From NCBI GenBank assembly GCA_023252235.1, contig JAHEXH010000001.1, positions 3,578-67,577 on the forward strand: a stretch of DNA of 64,000 nt. The letters run 5' to 3'. Position numbers and translations under genes: made by a program. Below, in pieces: positions 51,816-60,582 of this stretch (positions are counted from its first letter, which is position 1; each line of letters opens with the position of its first letter). The DNA is from Nitrosotalea sp. (GTDB taxonomy: Archaea; Thermoproteota; Nitrososphaeria; Nitrososphaerales; Nitrosopumilaceae). The notes under the pieces were generated by a model. It searched no databases and was not told the origin of the DNA. It saw only the letters and a program-made list of their open reading frames with translations.

Positions 51816-52442
51816 ATGACTCGTCTCATAGATCCTCACTTGGCAAATTTATCTGAAATGATGAAGCAAATGTGTGATCTGTCAATCAAATGTACGAATC
51901 TTGCAATTGATTCTTATCTTGGTGGTCAAAATGCTAGAAACGAAGTTCACCAATTCTCAAATGAAATGATGGACTTGTATGATAAAGTCGGAGAATTGAC
52001 ATTTGAAATGATTCTGCGATATCAGCCGGTAGCAAGTGATTTTAGACTTATACGCTCATCTCTCGAGATTTCCTATGGGTTTACCAGACTGAGTAGATAT
52101 GCTTATGATATAACATTAGTTCGAGATACTTTTGGTGATCTTTCTGATTGTAAAAATGAAGTCATCTATACTTTATCTGGTGAGATAAAACAAATGGTGA
52201 AACTTGCCGTAGAATGTTTTGCAACTCTTGATTTAGAAAAAGCTCATGAATTACGAACAGATGAAGATATTGTTGACAAATATTATAACAAACATTTGCC
52301 AATGCTGATCACTCTTGGTAATGTCAAATGCGCCCTTGCGGATGCCTTGGTTTTGAGATATATGGAAAGAATGGCAGATCATGCTGCATTTGTAGGTGAC
52401 TCTGTAAACTATATTGTTACTGGAGCAAGAACCTACAGATAA
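51816..52442 (+). CDS. phoU: PhoU-type phosphate transport regulator
   Basis: A 208-aa protein of two PhoU helical bundles with conserved acidic metal-binding segments. PhoU proteins dampen Pst transport and phosphate signalling when phosphate is plentiful. ATG at 51816 directly after pstB; last gene of the operon before the 183-base gap to pstS. Confidence 0.92.
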   Translation: MTRLIDPHLANLSEMMKQMCDLSIKCTNLAIDSYLGGQNARNEVHQFSNEMMDLYDKVGELTFEMILRYQPVASDFRLIRSSLEISYGFTRLSRYAYDITLVRDTFGDLSDCKNEVIYTLSGEIKQMVKLAVECFATLDLEKAHELRTDEDIVDKYYNKHLPMLITLGNVKCALADALVLRYMERMADHAAFVGDSVNYIVTGARTYR

Positions 52443-52550
52443 ATAATGAACTCATTTCATGTTCGTCTTTTTCTAAATTGTTTTTACATTTCTGAAATAC
52501 TCTACAATGTAATTTCATAATGTATGATGATCAACAAGTGATTCTCATAA

Positions 52551-52613
52551 ATCTATGTAGGTTATAGCTATTTACATGATCTATGTCGATTATATGTAAA
52601 TAAACAAATAGCT
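52551..52613. promoter_or_regulatory. promoter and dyad region upstream of pstS
   Basis: ATCTATGT repeats at 52551-52558 and 52579-52586. AGCTATTT (52566-52573) and AAATAGCT (52606-52613), and ATTTACAT (52570-52577) and ATGTAAAT (52594-52601), form nested dyads around the TATA-like TTATATGTA (about 52590-52598). The gap 52443-52625 contains no gene. Confidence 0.55.
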
Positions 52614-52625
52614 CATAATGCATCA

Positions 52626-53789
52626 ATGACAAAAAAAATCTTCTTAGGATTGGCATTAATGCTTATCCTATTAGTACCGACAACTGTTCTTAGTGCACAT
52701 GCAGAATCAGCACCTCCAGCAGAACCTGATGCGAAAGACAAATACAACTTCAATGCAGGGGGCGCAACTTTTCCATTTCCATTGATAGACAAATGGAGAG
52801 TTGAATACAACAAAAATTACCCTGGAATCACATTGAATTATCAGGCTGTAGGTAGTGGAGCTGGCATTAAGCTGTTTACAACAAAGAAGGTAGAATTTGC
52901 AGGATCCGATGCACCATTGCAAGCAGCAGATATCAAAAAGGCTCCAGCGGGAACATTACACATTCCTGAGACAATGGGTGCAATAGTTGTTACATACAAT
53001 CTTCCAGGGGTTCAAACAAATGGGCTCTTACTAACTGGTGATGTAATAGCAAAAATCTTTCTTGGTCAAATCATTTACTGGCATGATCCAGCTATAGTGC
53101 ATCTTCAAAAAGATCCAAGTATTGCACAAGCATTGAAGCAGGACAGGAACAAGATAATTGTTGTTCACAGATCCGATGGCTCTGGAACAACATTTGCCTT
53201 TACTAGCTATCTCTCCCAAGTCAGTTCTGACTGGAATGGTAAAGTTGGAAAAGGAACATCTGTTCCGTGGCAAGCAGGAATGGGAGGCTCGGGTAATGCA
53301 GGAGTTGCTGCAATAGTCAAGAAGGTGCCTGAATCATTAGGATATGTGGAATTAGCATATGCCAAAGGTAACAAGATGGCATCTGGTATTCCAATGACGT
53401 ATGCCTTTGTTCAGAACCATGACAAGACAGCATTTCTTGATGCTACTGTGGCAACCACTGCCGCAGCTGCAAAAGGAGCAATATCTTCACTACCAGCAGC
53501 TGATGGAGTTTGGAGCAATGTATCAATAAACGATGCACCAGGACCAAATGCATATCCAATTGCTACATTCACCTATCTATTGGTGAATCCAAACCTTGAA
53601 CAACTCAAAGGTATGGATAAACAAAAGGCACAGGATCTTGTACACATGCTCTACTGGTTTGTAACAGACGGCCAAAAATACTCTGAAAAACTATCGTACG
53701 TGCCACTACCAAGTGCAGTACAAGAGTTGGACAAAAAGGGTATTTCACAAATAAAATTCAACGGCCAACAGCTCTGGTCATATCCTTAA
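52626..53789 (+). CDS. pstS: phosphate-binding protein PstS
   Basis: A 387-aa extracytoplasmic solute-binding protein. Signal peptide (M-T-K-K-I-F-L-G-L-A-L-M-L-I-L-L-V-P) ending near A-H-A-E, then the binding fold: N-A-G-G-A-T-F-P-F-P near 40-50, Q-A-V-G-S-G-A-G-I-K, and H-R-S-D-G-S-G-T-T-F-A-F, which bind phosphate. No C-terminal anchor. Its own promoter region separates it from phoU, so it can be induced more strongly than the transporter genes. Confidence 0.94.
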   Translation: MTKKIFLGLALMLILLVPTTVLSAHAESAPPAEPDAKDKYNFNAGGATFPFPLIDKWRVEYNKNYPGITLNYQAVGSGAGIKLFTTKKVEFAGSDAPLQAADIKKAPAGTLHIPETMGAIVVTYNLPGVQTNGLLLTGDVIAKIFLGQIIYWHDPAIVHLQKDPSIAQALKQDRNKIIVVHRSDGSGTTFAFTSYLSQVSSDWNGKVGKGTSVPWQAGMGGSGNAGVAAIVKKVPESLGYVELAYAKGNKMASGIPMTYAFVQNHDKTAFLDATVATTAAAAKGAISSLPAADGVWSNVSINDAPGPNAYPIATFTYLLVNPNLEQLKGMDKQKAQDLVHMLYWFVTDGQKYSEKLSYVPLPSAVQELDKKGISQIKFNGQQLWSYP

Positions 53790-53797
53790 AAGAAACT

Positions 53798-53818
53798 CCT
53801 CTTTTCTTTTTTTTAATT
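53798..53818 (+). terminator. T-rich terminator after pstS
   Basis: A run of T-rich sequence (CTTTTCTTTTTTTTAATTCT form) begins about 10 bases after the pstS stop; no hairpin is needed for archaeal termination. Confidence 0.5.
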
Positions 53819-53935
53819 CTCTATAGTATCATATACTGTAAGCCTATGAATTGTACCGTACATTTACTCTCAAAACAGATTCTATGGTGAACTACTAAAT
53901 CTATTTGCGCTCTGCTAAAAACAAAGATCTGTGTT

Positions 53936-54136
53936 ATGTATACTGTAATGCCAGACGAAAGTTGTAGAAATTGTGGAGGGGAACTTGCGAAATATCTCTG
54001 GTGCAATGGGTGCAGAAAGACGATACAAAAAATATGTAGAATGTGTAGCAGAGAAACATTGAGACAACAACACACAACATGCCTTTCTTATCGTACAAAT
54101 GTGAGATATTTGACAAAAGTGGCTATAACGGAATAA
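53936..54136 (+). CDS. 66-aa zinc-binding protein
   Basis: ATG 53936 (or 53948). C-x2-C-G-G (residues 10-14) and further C-x2-C pairs (C23-x2-C26, C34-x2-C37), enough for a zinc ribbon-like fold. Basic overall. Unknown function; it lies between pstS and TFB with its own promoter-like AT stretch. Confidence 0.6.
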   Translation: MYTVMPDESCRNCGGELAKYLWCNGCRKTIQKICRMCSRETLRQQHTTCLSYRTNVRYLTKVAITE

Positions 54137-54184
54137 ATTATCTGTAATGTTGACTGAAATTAAAAATAAGAAAAGAGAGGGTGT

Positions 54185-55144
54185 TTAGTTCTTGACTAGT
54201 GATTGTCGTAATGTCACTTTCATCTTGTACGCTGTGAGAATTTCCTTGCATCTGTTTCTTATGGTGACCTCTGTTATTCCTGCGACGCTTGAGACATCTC
54301 TTTGGAGGATGCTCTGTCCAAGAAGAGTTGATGCTATGTATAGATAGGCAGCAGCCAACCCATTTGGAGCCTTTCCATCGGCAAGATTGTGGTCAGATGT
54401 CTTTTCTGCAATTTCAGCAGCAAGTCTTTCTACACGAACTTCAAGTTTTGCCAGATTTGCTATTTTTGATATGTATTTTTCAAGAGTTACAGTTGGTGCT
54501 GTCTTAGAACCTAGTTCCATCACAAGTGTTCTATAATATTTTGCCGTTAGTTTGACATTGAGCTTGTCTTCTTTTGAACTTCCTGTTGCAGCACAGATCT
54601 CATCAAGGGATCTTACTACATCGCATTGTTTGCATGCCATGTAAATTGTTGCAGCTGACATGCATGCAACTGATTTGCCTTTTGCATCTGCCTGTCCTTG
54701 GAAGTTTCTATATATCATAGATGCTGACTCGATTACATTTCTTGGCAATGACAGGACATGACATGTTTCTCCTATCTTTGCTAAAATATTTGCAAGTCTT
54801 CGTTCTTCTGGTGAAGCAACTCTGATTCTAGTCTGCCATTTTCTCAGGTTGTACATCTGATTTGCCATGTCGCTTGATATCGATCTTCCACTGAAGTCTT
54901 TTGTTCCCATGGCAATCTCTGTTCTGATTCCCAAGTCATGTTGTGCATAACTTGTCTGTCCTGATGCTCGTGTCAACTTCATCTTGTCTTCAGGATTTGT
55001 TGCTCTTGATTCGTGTCCGTAATCTGGCATCTGTTCCATTGCGACCAATCCGCAGCCAGAACAAATCTTTTCCCCGCTATGAATGTCATCAATTAGATTG
55101 GATCGACATTCTGGGCAATTTGTTTGTAGTTCTGTTATGGTCAT
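54185..55144 (-). CDS. tfb: transcription initiation factor B (TFB)
   Basis: A 319-aa archaeal TFIIB. N-terminal zinc ribbon C-P-E-C...C-S-G-C-G, the B-finger region (R-A-T-N-P-E-D-K), and two cyclin-like repeats (residues about 115-210 and 210-305) that contact TBP and DNA. It recruits RNA polymerase to promoters. The ATG overlaps the Gar1 stop, so it is last in a Gar1-led group transcribed from the right. Confidence 0.97.
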   Translation of the reverse strand: MTITELQTNCPECRSNLIDDIHSGEKICSGCGLVAMEQMPDYGHESRATNPEDKMKLTRASGQTSYAQHDLGIRTEIAMGTKDFSGRSISSDMANQMYNLRKWQTRIRVASPEERRLANILAKIGETCHVLSLPRNVIESASMIYRNFQGQADAKGKSVACMSAATIYMACKQCDVVRSLDEICAATGSSKEDKLNVKLTAKYYRTLVMELGSKTAPTVTLEKYISKIANLAKLEVRVERLAAEIAEKTSDHNLADGKAPNGLAAAYLYIASTLLGQSILQRDVSSVAGITEVTIRNRCKEILTAYKMKVTLRQSLVKN

Positions 55145-55428
55145 CTTCTTCTATTTCCTTTGAATCTTTTGGGTCTCATCACAGGAGTTTCTTCGACGAT
55201 GAAAACTTTTTTTCCAATGTATTTTTTGATATTGTTGGTAAGCGGAACCGCTGACGCATATGGTGCATCAACAGGACCTATCATTTCTGATACTTTGGCG
55301 ATTTTGACTCCAGAATTATCTACGACTATCTGGTTGTCTCTTAGATGTTTTGTGAGTCTAATGATGACTCTCCCGCTACTCGCTAGATGCAATACTTCGC
55401 CTACCTCCTGCAATTGAATTCTCAACAA
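55141..55428 (-). CDS. gar1: H/ACA ribonucleoprotein subunit Gar1
   Basis: A 95-aa beta-barrel protein of the Gar1 family (I-R-L-T-K, K-I-A-K-V-S-E-M-I-G-P-V-D-A-P-Y-A-S-V), with a basic tail (R-P-K-R-F-K-G-N-R-R-R). It joins Cbf5, Nop10 and L7Ae in rRNA pseudouridylation complexes. ATG at 55428; overlaps TFB by 4 bases. Confidence 0.92.
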   Translation of the reverse strand: MLRIQLQEVGEVLHLASSGRVIIRLTKHLRDNQIVVDNSGVKIAKVSEMIGPVDAPYASAVPLTNNIKKYIGKKVFIVEETPVMRPKRFKGNRRR

Positions 55429-55487
55429 AATACTGTTATCAATAGAGTTCTGTCAAAATTACTTTAGCTTCAAGCTATAAACACTAT

Positions 55488-55787
55488 TTACTTGGTCTGT
55501 TTGGCTCTTCTTGAAACCAGTTTTTCAGAAATTGCCAAAATTATTTTAGATTTTGGCTGGGCCTTTGCAAGTGTGATGTATCCTGACCTGACATATGGTC
55601 TTCTTGGAAATCTAACCTGATCATTTGTCTCGGTTGGCTCTAGCCCTGCAGCCTTGGCAGCAGATATCAATTCATTTAATGATGGGTCAAAGACACTTTT
55701 TTCACGAGAGACTCTTCTCCCCATTTTCTTTGTAATATTTTTATTAAAATAATCCAGCCAGACTACGACATGTTCGTAATCCTTCAT
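55488..55787 (-). CDS. srp19: signal recognition particle 19 kDa protein
   Basis: A 99-aa SRP19: V-V-W-L-D-Y-F-N near the N-terminus, G-R-R-V-S/R segments, and the conserved E-x2-E-T-N-x2-V-R-F-P-R-R-P pattern. It binds SRP RNA and prepares it for SRP54, encoded at 61.3 kb. It lies 4 bases downstream of rps8e on the minus strand. Confidence 0.93.
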   Translation of the reverse strand: MKDYEHVVVWLDYFNKNITKKMGRRVSREKSVFDPSLNELISAAKAAGLEPTETNDQVRFPRRPYVRSGYITLAKAQPKSKIILAISEKLVSRRAKQTK

Positions 55788-55791
55788 CTTA

Positions 55792-56172
55792 TCACTTTAT
55801 CAAGATTGCATTTACTGCGCCATCTTGACCAGGTCTAGAAATTACTCTACACTGACCTGCTTCGGTTTCTAATATTGCTCCTTTTGAAATGACTCCACGT
55901 CTTTCATAGTCTTTGTTTGACGGATTCTTTAACACCTTGAGAATTTTTAGTTTCTTGACCTTGGAACCTGGAACTGATAAGTTTACAAGATCTGTGGTCT
56001 TAAGTGATGTTTTCTGATTTCCTCCTCTTGTCTTACGTGATATGGTAACTTGCTCTCCTGGTACTGCTTCTACTGAATATCTGTCGATTTCATACTTTCG
56101 TCTTGATCTGAGAGGATATCTTCTACCGCCAGTAATCTTACTTGTTGCAAGATTTTCCACAGATTTCTTCAT
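55792..56172 (-). CDS. rps8e: ribosomal protein S8e
   Basis: A 126-aa small-subunit protein with the S8e core: T-G-G-R-R-Y-P, R-K-T-R-G-G-N-Q-K, A-V-P-G-E-Q and R-G-V-I-S-K-G-A-I-L-E-T-E. Basic N-terminus. Co-oriented with srp19 and scpB. Confidence 0.96.
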   Translation of the reverse strand: MKKSVENLATSKITGGRRYPLRSRRKYEIDRYSVEAVPGEQVTISRKTRGGNQKTSLKTTDLVNLSVPGSKVKKLKILKVLKNPSNKDYERRGVISKGAILETEAGQCRVISRPGQDGAVNAILIK

Positions 56173-56236
56173 GCTGATTCGATAAAGTAACTCTAATTTA
56201 TACCATTTACAGCATGGAATACTATTTTTGGTTTGA

Positions 56237-56821
56237 TTATTGACTTGTTTGGGTCAAGGGTTCGGTAGGTAGAGGTTGTTGCTGAACTGTGGCCTGACTT
56301 GGATTTCTTACCTTTGTGAAGAGTTTCTGTTTGAGGAGATCCTTGTCTCCTTGGATGCCAAAGTATTTTTGGAATTTTTCAGTGGTGTTGTAAATCTTGA
56401 GCCTTCCAACATTTTGGTGCTCGATATAGTCCAACTGCTGTAATAGTTTTAGATGCATGTATACCCCGGAACCTCTTACTTCTACCAGTCTCTTTGAAGA
56501 GACAGGCTGCATGTATGCAATGTATGATAATGTCTTTAATGTGGCTGTAGGCAAAAGTGGCTTTGATGCATACTTTCGAATTACTGTGTTAAACTCTGGT
56601 TTTAGTTGAAATACATATGATCCATCTGGTAAACTTGCTACTTCTATTGCCCTGAATACCGATTTTGTCTTTTTGACAAGGTTTGTCATTAGGGCTAAAG
56701 TCTTGGTTCTGGATTCTGTCCCAGAAGCTCTTATCAATTCCTCTATAGTAAGAGGTCTTCCTGCTGAATATAGCGAAGCTTCTAGTCTTGCCATGGCATC
56801 GTCATCTTCTATCTTTCCCAT
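56237..56821 (-). CDS. scpB: segregation and condensation protein ScpB
   Basis: A 194-aa protein with two winged-helix domains typical of ScpB: L-Y-S-A-G-R-P-L-T-I-E-E-L near the N-terminus and L-S-Y-I-A-Y-M-Q-P-V-S in the second. The last 30 residues are a Gln/Thr/Pro-rich tail. With ScpA and an SMC it organises chromosomes. ATG 56821; scpA precedes it by 70 bases. Confidence 0.92.
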   Translation of the reverse strand: MGKIEDDDAMARLEASLYSAGRPLTIEELIRASGTESRTKTLALMTNLVKKTKSVFRAIEVASLPDGSYVFQLKPEFNTVIRKYASKPLLPTATLKTLSYIAYMQPVSSKRLVEVRGSGVYMHLKLLQQLDYIEHQNVGRLKIYNTTEKFQKYFGIQGDKDLLKQKLFTKVRNPSQATVQQQPLPTEPLTQTSQ

Positions 56822-56891
56822 ATGGAATAATGTTAAGGTTAGAGTATACTTAAATGAAATTCCTGCTGACTATTGATCTACTTGTAAATTT

Positions 56892-57551
56892 CTATTTTAT
56901 CAGAGAGACCACTATATCGTCTTCTGTTTGTTCAAGATCTACTTTCATATCTCTTGCCAAAAAGAGAATGGCAAAGAAACATCTGATTACATCGATAAGC
57001 TCAAGCTCTGATACTATACTCTTAAAGGATCCATAACCTACAGCCTTTATCTTGTTCATTATCAGTTCTTCATACTGTCCTATTATTTTCTCAAGAGAGA
57101 TGAAATAATCATCAAAATTAGGGGCTTGGACTGGCTCAAACTCAATCTGTCTTCTACTTGAACGCGGATTTGCTATTGTTCCAATAAGATTCTCAAGAAC
57201 TGATAACAACTCATCTAATGTTACTGGATATGTAGACTCGTGTCTATACGGCATGTTTATGATCTCAATATCTACGTCTTCTCTCTGTGTTAGGGGTTTT
57301 TTCTCCATGGCTGCCTTCTGCAGTGCAAAAATGCTTTCTACTTTCATTCTATGTATCATGGCAGAAGACAAGGCGGCAATTCCTGCTACTCTGAGATCTT
57401 TTTTATCTGTCTGACTGAGAATTTTAATCAAAATATCTAGAATGCGTATTACGTCTATACTCCATACGTCCTTTTTTGAAATATCTAGAGGACTAAATAG
57501 TATGTTTACTGGAGGTTGAGAAATACCTACACCTGGATTTTCCTTGCTCAC
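56892..57551 (-). CDS. scpA: segregation and condensation protein ScpA
   Basis: A 219-aa kleisin-like protein: N-terminal F-S-P-L-D-I-S-K, then V-A-G-I-A-A-L-S-S-A-M-I-H-R-M-K and a C-terminal winged helix ending E-D-D-I-V-V-S-L-I. It bridges SMC heads. Short for the family but with both ends recognisable. GTG start at 57551. First gene of the minus-strand scpA-scpB-rps8e-srp19-gar1-tfb group. Confidence 0.88.
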   Translation of the reverse strand: MSKENPGVGISQPPVNILFSPLDISKKDVWSIDVIRILDILIKILSQTDKKDLRVAGIAALSSAMIHRMKVESIFALQKAAMEKKPLTQREDVDIEIINMPYRHESTYPVTLDELLSVLENLIGTIANPRSSRRQIEFEPVQAPNFDDYFISLEKIIGQYEELIMNKIKAVGYGSFKSIVSELELIDVIRCFFAILFLARDMKVDLEQTEDDIVVSLIK

Positions 57552-57672
57552 TCTATTACTGCTCTATTTTTGTTTATAATACATGTGTTATCTACTCTTT
57601 TCCTAGCTCAAGTCAAGAGTTTTCCTCTTACACAAACCAAATATTATAAGCTGATTCTGTGTATTGCTAGAA

Positions 57673-58416
57673 ATGGACAAGGACTTGGAGAAATTTGATC
57701 TTGCATGTACTTATTTGAAAAATGATCAAAGTGCGGCAGCTCACAATTTGTTTACTACTCTTGCCCAAAAAGAGATGAAAAATAACAACTACAAAGCTGG
57801 TCTTTACCTCATCCTAGCCTCAGAATGTAAATTAAGGCAAGGTAAGGAAAGAAAAGAGGAACTTTTGGAAGCAGCCCAATTTTATATCAAGATTGCAAAA
57901 AAGGATCACAATAATGCAAATTATGCGTATCAATGTGCTGCTAGATGCTTTCTTAGAACTGGGCATTATGATGATGCAATGAAAGCATTTGAAGCGGCTC
58001 AAAAATACACTCCAAAAATAGTTGAGGAAAAAAGACCGATTGTCGTGGTTGATGACAGTCCTGCAATTTTATTAAGACTCAAAAATTTCCTCCAACAATT
58101 AGGCTATGATGATATACAAACCGTTGCAAATGGAAAGTCTGCAATTAATCTTGTTTCTAAACTTGTAAAATCAAAGCAAAATCCAATTGTACTGCTTGAT
58201 ATGGAATTGCCAGATCTGAAAGGAGATGTAGTTGCAAAAACTCTTCTAGAATCAAAACCTGATATATCTATTATATTGATAACTGCAGACGAAAAATCTA
58301 CACCACGTGTTAGAAATACTATTGGTTTTGGTTCTACCGCATTTGTTCAAAAACCATTTTCCATAAACGAATTGAAAAATGCACTAGATACAGCTAAATT
58401 GTCTGAAATTAATTAA
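57673..58416 (+). CDS. TPR-like domain fused to response-regulator receiver domain
   Basis: About 247 aa from ATG 57673 (TTG 57664 alternative). Residues 1-115 form helical TPR-like repeats (C-A-A-R-C-F-L-R-T-G-H-Y-D-D-A-M-K-A-F-E). Residues about 124-245 are a receiver domain: acidic pocket D-D, phospho-acceptor Asp in L-L-D-M-E-L-P-D, T in I-T-A-D, and the conserved Lys in Q-K-P-F. No output domain. It could be a signalling adaptor for a histidine kinase; none is seen in this window. Confidence 0.85.
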   Translation: MDKDLEKFDLACTYLKNDQSAAAHNLFTTLAQKEMKNNNYKAGLYLILASECKLRQGKERKEELLEAAQFYIKIAKKDHNNANYAYQCAARCFLRTGHYDDAMKAFEAAQKYTPKIVEEKRPIVVVDDSPAILLRLKNFLQQLGYDDIQTVANGKSAINLVSKLVKSKQNPIVLLDMELPDLKGDVVAKTLLESKPDISIILITADEKSTPRVRNTIGFGSTAFVQKPFSINELKNALDTAKLSEIN

Positions 58417-58915
58417 GTAACAACATTGACATGTTGAGTAGATTTACATCTTTGATTTGAATTCCACTGATCTTATAATCTATGATCTGGTCCGAGAATT
58501 TCTCTACTACTCTTGCTGATGGGTTTTTTTCAGTTCCTTCTACTCTTAATACTGTAATCATATTCCAATCCCCATCTACTGTTGCAACAAAGAGATAGTT
58601 TGGCAAAGTTTTGATGTAATTCTTTATGGATTCTGTTATGGTATCCATGGATCTTGTTATCTTGAGTTTGAGGAATAATGCTTCAAACTGATCATTTGAA
58701 GATATGCCGCTTAATACTGCTTTGTAGCCTTTTATGATTCCATTTTTCTCAAGTCTCTCGATTCTTTTTCGAATTGTCCTGTCTGATACCTCCACTCCAA
58801 AATTTCTTAATTCGCTTGCTATTTCTTTTGATGGTGTACGTGCGTTCTTGTTGAGAATGTTAATTATCTTTTGATCAATCTCGTCTAACGTAGACCAGTT
58901 TTGATCATCTGACAT
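58409..58915 (-). CDS. Lrp/AsnC family transcriptional regulator
   Basis: A 168-aa protein: N-terminal HTH (I-N-I-L-N-K-N-A-R-T-P-S-K-E-I-A, then V-S-D-R-T-I-R-K-R-I-E-R-L) and a C-terminal RAM ferredoxin-like domain (residues about 75-160). Typical global or amino-acid-responsive regulator. ATG 58915; convergent with the TPR-receiver gene with an 8-base overlap. Confidence 0.92.
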   Translation of the reverse strand: MSDDQNWSTLDEIDQKIINILNKNARTPSKEIASELRNFGVEVSDRTIRKRIERLEKNGIIKGYKAVLSGISSNDQFEALFLKLKITRSMDTITESIKNYIKTLPNYLFVATVDGDWNMITVLRVEGTEKNPSARVVEKFSDQIIDYKISGIQIKDVNLLNMSMLLLN

Positions 58916-58960
58916 GGTTTTCTATTTGAGTGATGACTTTTTGAAGTTTATGATGTATGG

Positions 58961-59081
58961 TCCCACGCGCAGGATTTGAACCTGCGACAACCCGGTTTCT
59001 GTAAGCCTGATAGGCTGAATGACGGTTAGCCGATGGCCAACCACTACAGCCGGAAGCTCTACCAGGCTGAGCTAGCGTGGG
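58961..59081 (-). tRNA. tRNA-Tyr (GTA) with about 47-nt intron
   Basis: Acceptor CCCACGC pairs with GCGTGGG (discriminator A at 58961), giving the archaeal C1-G72 tyrosine identity pair. D-arm GCTC/GAGC, T-arm GCAGG/CCTGC, anticodon GTA in CTGTAGA. Anticodon stem pairing requires removal of 58997-59043, the standard intron site after position 37. Confidence 0.92.
58997..59043 (-). other. tRNA-Tyr intron (about 47 nt)
   Basis: Between positions 37 and 38 of the tRNA. Internal complementarity (GGTTGG/CAACC-type and GCC/GGC segments) fits an archaeal bulge-helix-bulge intron; ends may shift by one base. Confidence 0.75.
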
Positions 59082-59226
59082 ACTGTTTCTCACGCAGTTT
59101 TTTCGTATTAAATAACTATCGATAATCTATTATTTCCAAAAATTCAAATCTTGCTACTAAATTTTTTCACTGATCAGATTACATATAAACAGGATAAATT
59201 GTCTCGATACTGTGTTGGAGGCAACA

Positions 59227-59823
59227 ATGTCTGAAGGGGGATATGTATGTGTGCCATATTTGCAAAACGATGCCTTCACTACATTGAAGAGTACATTTGA
59301 AAAATCCGATTTTGTCAATGATATGTATTTTGTAACCGCAACTTTTTCAGAAGACGGCCGTGCATACTTTCCATCTCGTTCTAATACCTACCTTCTTGCA
59401 AGATTCAAAGATCGTTCACAAATGATGTGTGAAGTTGAAAAATGTAAACAAGATACTCCTACATTTGTTTTTACAACAAACGATGAACTCTTTGAAAGAT
59501 TAGATGATGACAATTTGAATTTGTTATCGATCTATTACCTTGAATATGGAGATTCCTCATCTGATCTATCTGATCTTGGTTTTATTGTTGCCAAGCGTAA
59601 CCGAGTAAGAAGAGCAGAGCTAGGTAATCTTAAACTGTCTACCACTCAAACTCAAAAATTCACTTTTCCTTATGAAGGAAATTTGATAGTACTTGAGGTT
59701 TCAAGTGATAGTAAACATCAAGCTGATAACAAGTACTGTGAGAAGACAAGAAAAGAGGTTCAAAGAAAAGGAATTGGAATGACTAGTCTTCTTAATCTGT
59801 CAGTAATCGAGAGAATAAAATAG
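59227..59823 (+). CDS. conserved hypothetical protein (about 198 aa)
   Basis: From ATG 59227 (TTG 59212 alternative, five residues longer). Soluble alpha/beta protein with no recognised domain; segments F-V-T-A-T-F-S-E-D-G-R-A-Y-F-P and N-L-L-S-I-Y-Y-L-E-Y-G-D are notable. Positioned between tRNA-Tyr and the aIF5A gene. Confidence 0.6.
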   Translation: MSEGGYVCVPYLQNDAFTTLKSTFEKSDFVNDMYFVTATFSEDGRAYFPSRSNTYLLARFKDRSQMMCEVEKCKQDTPTFVFTTNDELFERLDDDNLNLLSIYYLEYGDSSSDLSDLGFIVAKRNRVRRAELGNLKLSTTQTQKFTFPYEGNLIVLEVSSDSKHQADNKYCEKTRKEVQRKGIGMTSLLNLSVIERIK

Positions 59824-59880
59824 AATTTTAAGAAATCTCTTTTCAAGAGATCAATTGAAAATCTAAACCGTAATAGAAAA

Positions 59881-59890
59881 GTTATATACT
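59881..59890 (+). promoter_or_regulatory. TATA box of the aIF5A gene
   Basis: GTTATATACT is centred about 26 bases upstream of ATG 59912, predicting a leaderless mRNA and deciding the start against the upstream TTG 59906. Confidence 0.6.
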
Positions 59891-59911
59891 CTTCTAAATT
59901 CTGTTTTGGTA

Positions 59912-60319
59912 ATGAGTAAGCCATCTGAACTTGGTGCGCTAAAAATTGGCTCCTACATATTACTTCCAGTAGGTGGTCCAAATGAAGAGCCATGTAGAAT
60001 CGTTGAATATGATACAAGTAAACCCGGTAAACACGGTGCAGCAAAGGCAAGAATAGTTGGAGTTGGAATATTTGACAAGAAAAAATATTCACACGTTTCA
60101 CCAGTCAGTGCACAAGTTCAAGTTCCTCTTATTGATAAACGAGTAGGTTCTATAATTTCAAAAACACCAGCAAGTACGCAGATAATGGATTCCGAAACAT
60201 TTGAAGTGTTTGATGCGCAATTGATTGAAGACGAAATCAAGGACAAAGTTGCACAAGGTTCAGACGTTGAATACTGGAAAGTCATGGACAGAACTATTAT
60301 AGTCAGAATCAAGAATTAA
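59912..60319 (+). CDS. eif5A: translation initiation factor 5A (aIF5A)
   Basis: 135 aa from ATG 59912 (TTG 59906 adds two). Typical S-K-P-G-K-H-G-A-A-K loop contains the lysine modified to hypusine or deoxyhypusine, followed by the OB-fold C-terminal domain. It relieves ribosome stalling at polyproline and other stretches. Confidence 0.95.
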   Translation: MSKPSELGALKIGSYILLPVGGPNEEPCRIVEYDTSKPGKHGAAKARIVGVGIFDKKKYSHVSPVSAQVQVPLIDKRVGSIISKTPASTQIMDSETFEVFDAQLIEDEIKDKVAQGSDVEYWKVMDRTIIVRIKN

Positions 60320-60443
60320 AATTCGGATGCTGATGATGACGAGAAAAGCCAACTGATGGCATGATGAAGATTATGAGTATTGAAGCATCCATGCTTTTCA
60401 AAAATTAGAACTAGTTATACAGTACAACGTGTATGGATACCCT

Positions 60444-60557
60444 GTGAAAGGTCTTTGTCATGTTTGCTTGGCATCTAATATGGAAACTACTCTAAAGGGA
60501 CATCTCTCTTTATGTAATAATTGCTTAAAACGAGTAAATGAACTGGAAAAAAATTAA
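60444..60557 (+). CDS. 37-aa zinc-finger microprotein
   Basis: GTG 60444 (or GTG 60429) to TAA 60557. C-x2-C at residues 5-8 and C-x2-C at 24-27 with H18, enough for a treble-clef-like zinc site. Short, basic; similar microproteins occur in Thaumarchaeota. No other gene in the gap 60320-60582. Confidence 0.5.
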   Translation: MKGLCHVCLASNMETTLKGHLSLCNNCLKRVNELEKN

Positions 60558-60582
60558 TTGATTTGGAAGGTATGGTTTAGAA

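Noticed and set aside
59100..59226. SRP RNA or other ncRNA between tRNA-Tyr and the next gene
   Set aside because: The stretch is AT-rich, without conserved helices recognisable by eye.
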